A stretch of DNA of 32,737 nucleotides. Source: Candidatus Accumulibacter necessarius. GTDB taxonomy: Bacteria > Pseudomonadota > Gammaproteobacteria > Burkholderiales > Rhodocyclaceae. Below the pieces are notes generated by a model. It made no database searches and was not told the DNA's origin. It saw nothing but the letters and a program-made list of their open reading frames with translations. The position numbers were made by a program, and so were the translations under genes. Shown piece after piece: positions 26,886-32,737 of the stretch. The DNA lies in assembly GCA_017302435.1 (NCBI GenBank), contig JAFLDL010000051.1, positions 1 to 32,737 of the forward strand, given 5' to 3'. How positions within the stretch are numbered: position 1 is the first letter of the stretch; each line of letters begins with the position of its first letter.

Positions 26886-29186
26886 ATGCACAAGGAAAAA
26901 GACCAGCTCCGTACTGCCGCCCTGTTCTACCATCGCAACCCAAAGCCCGGCAAGGTGTCGATACAGCCGACCAAGCAACTGGCGAACCAGTATGACCTGT
27001 CAATGGCTTACTCTCCTGGAGTGGCTGCTGCCTGCGAAGAGATTGTCGCTTTTCCGGGTGAAGCGAGCACCCTTACTTCGCGGGCCAACTTGGTTGGCGT
27101 CATTACCAATGGCACGGCGGTTCTTGGCCTGGGCGCGATCGGTCCGCTGGCTGCCAAGCCAGTGATGGAAGGTAAGGCGGTGCTGTTCAAGAAGTTTGCC
27201 AATATCGACGTGTTCGACCTCGAAATCGAGGAACGCGACCCCGATCGCCTGGTCGAGATCATCGCCTCCTTGGAGCCGACCTTTGGTGGCATCAACCTCG
27301 AAGACATCAAGGCGCCGGAGTGCTTCTACGTCGAGAAGAAGCTGCGTGAACGGATGAGGATTCCGGTCTTTCATGACGACCAGCACGGTACCGCGATCGT
27401 TGTTGGTGCAGCAATCCTCAACGGTCTTTTCCTTCAAGGCAAGCAACTGGACCAGGTCAAGGTGGTGACCTCGGGCGCCGGCGCTGCCGCGCTCGCCTGC
27501 CTCGACTTGCTGGTGATGCTGGGCATCCCGGTCGACAATATCTGGGTGACCGACATCAAGGGGCTCGTTTACCAGGGGCGCGTCGAGGATATGGACGAGA
27601 TCAAGGGACGGTACGCCAAGCAGACGGACGCTCGGACCCTTAACGAGGTCATCGAAGGAGCTGACGTTTTCCTCGGGTTGTCGGCCGGTGGCGTCCTCAA
27701 GAAGGAGATGGTGGCCAGGATGGCGCCTTCACCGCTGATTATGGCGTTGGCCAATCCCAATCCGGAAATCAGGCCTGAAGATGTCAAGGCCGTGCGTGGT
27801 GACGCGATCATCGCCACGGGCCGTTCGGACTACCCTAATCAGGTTAACAACGTGTTGTGCTTCCCCTTCATTTTTCGCGGTGCGCTCGATGTCGGGGCCA
27901 CGACCATTACTGAGGCGATGAAGCTGGCTGCCGTCAAGGCGATCTCGGAACTGGCGCGGGTCGAGCAGTCGGAAGTGGCGGTCCAGGCGTATGGCGAAAA
28001 GCACGCCAACTTCGGTCCGGAGTACCTGATTCCCAACCCCTTCGATCCGCGCCTGATCGGCAAGATTGCGCCGGCGGTTGCCGAGGCGGCGATGGAGTCC
28101 GGGGTCGCAGCCAGGCCAATCAGGGATATCGATGCCTATCGCGACAGTCTGGACGAGTTCGTCTATCACTTCGGCTTGATCATGAAGCCGGTCTTCTCAC
28201 AGGCCAAGCAGGCGCCAAGGCGGATTGTTTTTGCGGAAGGGGAGGACGACCGCGTGCTGCGCGCAATACAAGTCATCGTCGACGAAGGAATAGCCAGACC
28301 GATTCTGATCGGCCATCCTGGCGAGATCACGCGCAAACTCGAAGCTCTCAACCTGCGAGTCAGCCCGGGGACCGACTTCGATATCGTCTATGCGGACAAC
28401 AACGGGTTTTTCGATGAGCATTTCGAGCCGTACTGGCGGGAGTACCGGCATCTGATGGAGCGTAAGGGTGTCTCGGTCGAATTTGCCAGACGCGAAGTCA
28501 GGCGCCGCGCCTCGCTGTTCGGCGCCATGATGGTGCGCATGGGCGACGCAGACGGACTGATCTGCGGCACCTTTGGTCGCCACGATGTACATCGCGAGTA
28601 TGTCGAACACGTTATCGGTCTGGCGCCGGGAGTCCGGAACCTGTATGCGATGAGTCTTCTGGTGCTGCCCGATCGCACGCTCTTCCTGGCGGACACCTAC
28701 ATCAACTACGACCCATCGGCGGAGCAGCTGGTGGACATGACGCTGCTTGCTGCCGACGAGGTCCGTCGCTTTGGCGTCACGCCGAAAGTTGCCCTGCTGT
28801 CGCATTCGTCGTTTGGTTCCGAGAACACGCCAACTGCACGCAAAATGCGCGAAGCACTGCGGTTGCTCAAGGAGCGTGCGCCACGGCTCGAGGTCGAGGG
28901 CGAGATGCACGGGGACGCAGCGCTTGACGATCACATCCGGCAGCGGGTTTTTCCAAGCGACGCTCGCCTGAAAGGGCAAGCCAACCTCTTGATCATGCCT
29001 ACGCTGGATGCAGCCAACATCTCGTTCAATCTTCTGAAGATCGCTTCGGGTGACAACCTGACGATTGGACCGATCCTTTTGGGTGCTGCTCAACCCGTGC
29101 ACATCCTGACTTCGACGGCGACGGTGCGGCGGATTGTCAACATGACCGCGCTGACGGTGGTTGATAAACTGATGAATGAGCGCTAA
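26886..29186 (+). CDS. maeB: NADP-dependent malic enzyme with C-terminal phosphotransacetylase domain
   Basis: MaeB decarboxylates malate to pyruvate with NADP. The 766-residue product has the malic enzyme part (about 1-430: [40 protein letters not shown] for dinucleotide binding, [12 protein letters not shown]) and a phosphotransacetylase-like part (about 435-766: [38 protein letters not shown]). In this family the second domain is usually regulatory, binding acetyl-CoA, rather than catalytic. GGAGA lies eight bases before the ATG. The order fits the long MaeB class of proteobacteria. Confidence 0.96.
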   Translation: MHKEKDQLRTAALFYHRNPKPGKVSIQPTKQLANQYDLSMAYSPGVAAACEEIVAFPGEASTLTSRANLVGVITNGTAVLGLGAIGPLAAKPVMEGKAVLFKKFANIDVFDLEIEERDPDRLVEIIASLEPTFGGINLEDIKAPECFYVEKKLRERMRIPVFHDDQHGTAIVVGAAILNGLFLQGKQLDQVKVVTSGAGAAALACLDLLVMLGIPVDNIWVTDIKGLVYQGRVEDMDEIKGRYAKQTDARTLNEVIEGADVFLGLSAGGVLKKEMVARMAPSPLIMALANPNPEIRPEDVKAVRGDAIIATGRSDYPNQVNNVLCFPFIFRGALDVGATTITEAMKLAAVKAISELARVEQSEVAVQAYGEKHANFGPEYLIPNPFDPRLIGKIAPAVAEAAMESGVAARPIRDIDAYRDSLDEFVYHFGLIMKPVFSQAKQAPRRIVFAEGEDDRVLRAIQVIVDEGIARPILIGHPGEITRKLEALNLRVSPGTDFDIVYADNNGFFDEHFEPYWREYRHLMERKGVSVEFARREVRRRASLFGAMMVRMGDADGLICGTFGRHDVHREYVEHVIGLAPGVRNLYAMSLLVLPDRTLFLADTYINYDPSAEQLVDMTLLAADEVRRFGVTPKVALLSHSSFGSENTPTARKMREALRLLKERAPRLEVEGEMHGDAALDDHIRQRVFPSDARLKGQANLLIMPTLDAANISFNLLKIASGDNLTIGPILLGAAQPVHILTSTATVRRIVNMTALTVVDKLMNER

Positions 29187-29200
29187 CCGCTTTTTCCACC

Positions 29201-29218
29201 CCGGCGCCAGTGCGCCGG
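29201..29218 (+). terminator. GC-rich hairpin after maeB
   Basis: CCGGCGC and GCGCCGG pair perfectly around a four-base loop, 15 bases after the maeB stop. There is no T run after it on either strand, so it is either a factor-dependent end or an mRNA 3' structure. Confidence 0.4.
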
Positions 29219-29286
29219 TCGATCTCGCTCACATGGGTCCCTCGCGTCGTCGAGCAAACTCACAGCCTTTCTGTAACCCGGACAGG

Positions 29287-29318
29287 CACATCATGTGATA
29301 GATAAGATACTATCGCTA
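29287..29318. repeat. Short inverted repeats upstream of the endopeptidase gene
   Basis: CACAT-C-ATGTG (29287-29297) is directly followed by GATAG...CTATC elements within a GATA-rich stretch. Such compact symmetry in an AT-rich upstream region could be an operator, but no regulator can be named. Confidence 0.3.
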
Positions 29319-29402
29319 TCCTGTTATTTTTGATCAGCTATGGTGTTACGATAACGGCCTGTTGTAGAATTGGGAGACATTGAATCCCGCAGGAGGCTTG
29401 TA

Positions 29403-30647
29403 ATGCGAATGATGCTGAAAGCACTAGTGCTGGTGCCTTGTGTCGTGGGCACGACCATGTTCGCGATGGAAACTGCAGAGGCCGTCGAGAAGCCTAAGGG
29501 CAGGGCCGAATTACAGAATAGCAAGGGCGTTCAGGTAGCGCAGAAGGGCAACGTCGCGCCGGTAGCCAAGAAGGGCACAGCCACGCCGATAGCGAGCAAC
29601 GCCACCCTGAGCAAGGGCAGCAGGGTTAAATCGGAGCAGGCAAAGGGCATTCCGGTGGCGGAAAAAGGGAAAGCCAAGCCGGTAACTGCCAACGGCAAAG
29701 CCGTGCCGCTGGCCACGAAAGAAAACGCGGTAGCTCGGTCAGCGCAGCCCAAACCTACAGCTTTAGCTCGAAAAGGCAGGTCTATCCCTGCGCCCGCAAG
29801 GAGTTCTTTGACGCACGCGGCACAGCAGCGGAATTTGACCAAGGATCTTGCCTCGCATGTCGACATCTGGCAGGAACCCGGAAAGTTGGCGGTTCAGTCG
29901 GGATCGGCGCTGGTGATTGGAGGCGAAGGCGGAGAGCTTTTTTATGAGAAGAACGCCAACGTCGTCGTACCGATCGCTTCGATTACCAAGGTGATGACGG
30001 CGATGGTTGTGCTCGACAGTCTTCCCAATCTACAAGCCACGATTACGATCAGCGACGACGATGTGGATTATCTTCGGGGTAGTCGTTCGCGCCTCGGCGT
30101 GGGCGCTGAAATCACTCGCGAAACTGCTCTCTTGCTGGCGCTGATGTCGTCGGAGAATCGTGCGGCGAACGCACTGGGGCGTCACTATCCGGGGGGCTTG
30201 CAGGCCTTTGTGGCAGCCATGAATCGCAAGGCTCTGTCCCTCGGCATGAAAGATACGCGTTTTGAAGACCCGACCGGTCTCAACAGCAACAACGTATCCA
30301 CGGCGCATGACCTGGCACGGATGGTTGCTGCTGCGCATCGCTATCCCTTGATTCGCGAGTTTTCGACGACCCCCGGAGCGCGCGTCGAAGTGAAAGGTCG
30401 TGATCTTGACTTTCACAATACCAATCAGTTGGTCAGCAGTCCGACTTGGGCGATCGGACTGTCGAAGACCGGTTACATTCGGGAAGCGGGCAAGTGCCTG
30501 GTCATGCAGGCGCAGGTTGCCGACAAGCCGGTGGTCATTGTGCTGCTTGACTCGGCGGGCAAGCAGACCCGCATTGGTGATGCCAATCGCATCAAGCGCT
30601 GGATGGAAAGTGCCTCAGCGACCGGCAGGCTGCTTGCCCGTGGGTGA
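29403..30647 (+). CDS. pbpG: D-alanyl-D-alanine endopeptidase (PBP7-like, S11 family)
   Basis: The 414-residue product has a signal peptide ending near AMETAEA, a lysine/alanine-rich low-complexity segment (about 35-145) and a C-terminal S11 peptidase domain. Catalytic motifs are complete: SITK (Ser193, Lys196), SEN (Ser250, Asn252) and KTG (Lys355). PBP7-type enzymes cut D-Ala-meso-DAP cross-links in periplasmic peptidoglycan. The N-terminal segment is unusual: imperfect units of about nine residues, of the type KG-x-PVA-x-KG, likely a flexible or wall-binding tether. The ATG at 29403 follows AGGAGG at good spacing. A strong terminator follows the gene. Confidence 0.9.
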   Translation: MRMMLKALVLVPCVVGTTMFAMETAEAVEKPKGRAELQNSKGVQVAQKGNVAPVAKKGTATPIASNATLSKGSRVKSEQAKGIPVAEKGKAKPVTANGKAVPLATKENAVARSAQPKPTALARKGRSIPAPARSSLTHAAQQRNLTKDLASHVDIWQEPGKLAVQSGSALVIGGEGGELFYEKNANVVVPIASITKVMTAMVVLDSLPNLQATITISDDDVDYLRGSRSRLGVGAEITRETALLLALMSSENRAANALGRHYPGGLQAFVAAMNRKALSLGMKDTRFEDPTGLNSNNVSTAHDLARMVAAAHRYPLIREFSTTPGARVEVKGRDLDFHNTNQLVSSPTWAIGLSKTGYIREAGKCLVMQAQVADKPVVIVLLDSAGKQTRIGDANRIKRWMESASATGRLLARG

Positions 30648-30666
30648 TTCCTTCGGGCCGAGCACG

Positions 30667-30693
30667 AGCCACGGTGCGCCGTGGCTTTTTTTT
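30667..30693 (+). terminator. Intrinsic terminator after the endopeptidase gene
   Basis: AGCCACGG and CCGTGGCT form an 8-bp stem around a four-base loop, followed by a long T run. It lies about 20 bases after the stop codon. Confidence 0.92.
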
Positions 30694-30964
30694 GTCCAGC
30701 ACTCTTGCAGCAGGGTGATGGTACTTGGGCGGACATTGGTCTGGGACCTCGTGAAAGGATTGGTGCCTGCCCAAGGGTAGGAGGCATGACTCAAGCCGGG
30801 TCAAGTCGGGGCATTCTCCGCTTCGCCAAAGGTGATGGGAGAGGGCGGGTCGGGAATTGCGACGGCAAACCCGTTGAAGCTTGATTGCTGTTTCGATGGC
30901 TGATGGCGTTGGTGTTCGAGGAGGCGCGAAACGTCGAATCCATTGTCTGGTAGGATGCGCTGTG
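30694..30964. other. Intergenic leader before the PstS-like gene
   Basis: About 270 bases without a credible gene. It contains a long-range inverted repeat, CTTGGGC near 30725 and GCCCAAG near 30771, and a CGGGT...ACCCG pair near 30850-30875. Both arms lie on the sense strand of the downstream genes. I could not match this to a known riboswitch. Confidence 0.35.
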
Positions 30965-31435
30965 ATGGAAACGATTCCTGCCATTAAATTCGGGACTTCG
31001 CTGGTGCGAGTGGTTTTGCTCTGTCTTTTCGCGATGGCCCTGCTCGTAGCCATCGCCCATGCCCAGACGTCTGAGCCGGTGATGGTTGCCATCGCCCATC
31101 CTGCCACGAGCGAAGACACGATTCCCAGATCTTCCCTGCGCGCCATCTTTGGCATGCGCTTGCAGAAATGGCCGGCCGAGACGCCGGTGAAGGTGTTCGT
31201 TCTCCGGGATGACACGTTGGAACATGCCACCTTTAGCAAAACCGTATTGCAAGTGTTTCCTCATCAATTGCGAATGGCCTGGGATCGGCAGGTTTTTTCG
31301 GGGCAGGGGCAATATCCGGAGCAAGTCGGTTCGACACAGGAGATGCTGTCCAGAGTGGCATCCACAGCAGGGGCGATCGGTTACGTCAAGGCGAGCGAGG
31401 TTGGTCAGAATGTGCGTGTACTCAAGATTCGCTAG
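30965..31435 (+). CDS. PstS-like periplasmic substrate-binding domain protein
   Basis: The 156-residue product has an N-terminal signal sequence (VVLLCLFAMALLVAIAHAQ) and one compact PBP-like domain. The segments SSLRAIFGMRLQKWP, VFPHQLRMAWDRQVFSGQGQ and TAGAIGYVKASEV match the small phosphate-binding-protein-like family. It is about half the length of true PstS and no ABC transporter genes adjoin it, so uptake is unlikely. The start at 30965 follows AGGA and leaves a normal signal peptide. Its 3' end overlaps the next gene, a porin-like barrel, by 26 bases, suggesting the two work together in the periplasm and outer membrane. The bound ligand is unknown. Confidence 0.78.
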   Translation: METIPAIKFGTSLVRVVLLCLFAMALLVAIAHAQTSEPVMVAIAHPATSEDTIPRSSLRAIFGMRLQKWPAETPVKVFVLRDDTLEHATFSKTVLQVFPHQLRMAWDRQVFSGQGQYPEQVGSTQEMLSRVASTAGAIGYVKASEVGQNVRVLKIR

Positions 31436-32621
31436 GACGACCTCCTGCATCGCCCTGCTTGGCATGTTGTCGCTGTGGGCCACGGCGGCACGTGCGCTGG
31501 ACTTGCTGGGTGGCGATTTTCAGCTGCACGGTTTCGCTTCTTTGACGCTGGTGAATACCACCGACAACAACTTTTTCGGTCAGAGTGATGACCAGGTGAG
31601 CAAGGATTTCAGGGAAGTTGGCGTCAATGCATCGTGGCGGGTGACGCCTGCACTGCAACTGTCAGCCCAACTGCTTTCGCGTGTGGCTGGGGAGATTGAT
31701 AACGGCGGCGTCCGTCTCGATTACGGATTGGTCGACTGGGCAGCACTGTCGAGTGAGGATGGACGGGGTGGAATCCGTTTGGGACGGGTCAAGACCGCCT
31801 ATGGTTTGTACAATACGACTCGAGACGTGCCTTTCACCCGACCGAGTATCATTCTGCCGCAGTCGATCTATTTCGAGCGGACGCGCAACCTGACGGTATC
31901 AGCCGATGGTGCCGAGCTCTATTTCGAGCGTTACGGCGAATCCGGTATGCTGTCTGCCAGCTTCGCTTACGGGCAGCCCCAGACAGATACCGACGCGGCC
32001 AAGGTGGCCTTGGTCGGATTGAATCGCCCTGGAAGTGTGGATTCGAAACTTGCTCCGGATTTACAGGTGATGTACGAGGGAGCTGGCAGCAGGTATCGGC
32101 TCGCGTTCACTGCCTTGCGCCTCGACCTGCGATACAGGCCGGGCTATGGCGATGTCCTTATGGCCGGCAGATTCAAGCTCACGCCGCTGATCTTTTCCGC
32201 CCAGTACAACGCCGAGGCTTGGAGTCTGACCAGCGAGTACGCCTTCCGTCGAACCTCTGTCGACGATTTCGGGCCATTTTTTTACAACGGCAAGGCGGAC
32301 GGGCAGAGCTATTATGTCCAGGGAACCTACCGACTCGCGCCACAGTGGGAAGCTCTGGTGCGCTACGACGCGTATTACGCTGACAAGGATGATCGTGATG
32401 GCAAGGACTTTGCAGCCGCCACTCGCCTGCCGCGTTTCACGCGCTTCGCCAAGGACTGGACGGTTGGCCTGCGCTATGACGTCACTCCACAGTTCATGTT
32501 GCGCGCCGAGGTACATCGCGTTGATGGCACCGGTTTCCTGGCAGCGCAGGACAACCCCCAGCCCCAGGCGCTGCGCCGCGACTGGGATATCTTCATGTTG
32601 CAAGCTTCCTTCCGCTTCTAG
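31410..32621 (+). CDS. Porin-like outer-membrane beta-barrel protein
   Basis: The 403-residue product begins with a signal peptide (ending near WATAARA) and continues as a series of alternating-hydrophobicity strands (FQLHGFASLTLV, VGVNASWRVTPALQLSAQLL, GGIRLGRVKTAYGLYN) and ends in FMLQASFRF, the terminal Phe signature recognised by the BAM complex. It belongs to the porin-like families seen next to small PstS-like proteins. Substrate unknown. The ATG at 31410 overlaps the end of the preceding gene; a GTG two codons later is an alternative. The same frame extends far upstream without signal-peptide character, so the long version is rejected. Only about 77 bases separate it from an IS630-like start. 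Confidence 0.82.
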   Translation: MCVYSRFARTTSCIALLGMLSLWATAARALDLLGGDFQLHGFASLTLVNTTDNNFFGQSDDQVSKDFREVGVNASWRVTPALQLSAQLLSRVAGEIDNGGVRLDYGLVDWAALSSEDGRGGIRLGRVKTAYGLYNTTRDVPFTRPSIILPQSIYFERTRNLTVSADGAELYFERYGESGMLSASFAYGQPQTDTDAAKVALVGLNRPGSVDSKLAPDLQVMYEGAGSRYRLAFTALRLDLRYRPGYGDVLMAGRFKLTPLIFSAQYNAEAWSLTSEYAFRRTSVDDFGPFFYNGKADGQSYYVQGTYRLAPQWEALVRYDAYYADKDDRDGKDFAAATRLPRFTRFAKDWTVGLRYDVTPQFMLRAEVHRVDGTGFLAAQDNPQPQALRRDWDIFMLQASFRF

Positions 32622-32737
32622 TGTAGTGTTGCATTCTTGAGGGAACTTGTCTGGATACCACGTCTCCAATGCACGTTGTGTGCGGAGTGGAGATGCAGAT
32701 GCGAGTTGCCCCGAAGATTGTCTTGTCCGAAGAGGAG
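32622..32737 (+). mobile_element. Left part of a probable IS630-family insertion sequence (runs off the window)
   Basis: The transposase start at 32699 implies the element's left end lies in the 77 bases after the porin stop codon. The terminal inverted repeat cannot be confirmed with only one end in view. IS630 elements insert at TA, and a TA lies within the stop region of the porin gene (CTAGTGTAGTG), so the boundary may be there. Confidence 0.45.
32699..32737 (+). CDS. IS630-family transposase, N-terminal fragment (partial)
   Basis: The first 13 residues, MRVAPKIVLSEEE, are those commonly found at the start of IS630-type transposases (MRxAPxIxLxxEER). GGAG lies six bases before the ATG at 32699; another in-frame ATG at 32693 overlaps this site. 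The rest of the gene lies beyond the window. The assignment rests on a short sequence, so it is moderately secure only. Confidence 0.6.
   Translation, partial: MRVAPKIVLSEEE

Noticed and set aside
28197-29102. 301-residue minus-strand open frame opposite maeB
   Set aside because: Shadow of the phosphotransacetylase-like domain; no ribosome binding site or family signature.
31209-31409. Long N-terminal extension of the porin-like protein
   Set aside because: This stretch encodes the PstS-like protein in another frame; the extension lacks a signal peptide, whereas the start at 31410 has one.

Overview
The window reads as a chromosomal segment of a GC-rich betaproteobacterium. The gene content and protein style (GTP-dependent PEP carboxykinase next to a malic enzyme–phosphotransacetylase fusion, the rplU-rpmA-obgE-proB cluster, pilS-pilR, a WaaG-WaaP lipopolysaccharide core cluster) fit Rhodocyclales and would suit a Candidatus Accumulibacter-like organism. 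That placement is inference from protein resemblance, not from a database search. No CRISPR array or prophage was seen. The only mobile DNA is the start of a probable IS630-type transposase at the extreme right edge.

Layout. 1-2.9 kb: a possible gene tail at the left edge, then an HD-GYP c-di-GMP phosphodiesterase and metK on the minus strand. metK has a clear promoter and a ~137-nt leader with an intrinsic terminator just before its ribosome binding site. 2.95-9.9 kb: an envelope block. A lipid A-type acyltransferase, waaG, waaP and two more kinase-fold LPS proteins (one with two kinase domains) run rightward, facing a convergent msbA. 10.2-14 kb: a mixed accessory stretch with a small hypothetical protein, a PlsC-like acyltransferase, a fluoride module (riboswitch-like leader, crcB, and a DUF190 gene whose reading frame is broken at a T run), an InaA-like kinase and a methyltransferase. 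14.3-15.3 kb: a YcgR-like PilZ protein.

15.3-19.5 kb: housekeeping genes. rplU, rpmA, obgE and proB run leftward with a terminator between rpmA and obgE; a polyprenyl diphosphate synthase gene diverges from rplU, with well-formed sigma-70 promoters for both; tRNA-Pro(CGG) follows. 19.6-23.4 kb: a small zinc-ribbon protein, then pilS, pilR and ampD joined by start/stop overlaps. 23.4-29.2 kb: a class I/II aminotransferase and pckG (minus strand), divergent from maeB, so the two main enzymes of the C3/C4 node share one intergenic region. 29.4-32.7 kb: a D-Ala-D-Ala endopeptidase with a lysine-rich repeat tether, a PstS-like periplasmic protein overlapping a porin-like beta-barrel gene, and the IS630-like start.

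The items most worth a second look are the unidentified metK leader, the divergent riboswitch-like crcB leader with the frameshifted DUF190 partner, the tandem-kinase LPS protein beside WaaG/WaaP, the InaA-like protein that lacks the usual catalytic aspartate, and the overlapping binding-protein/porin pair.
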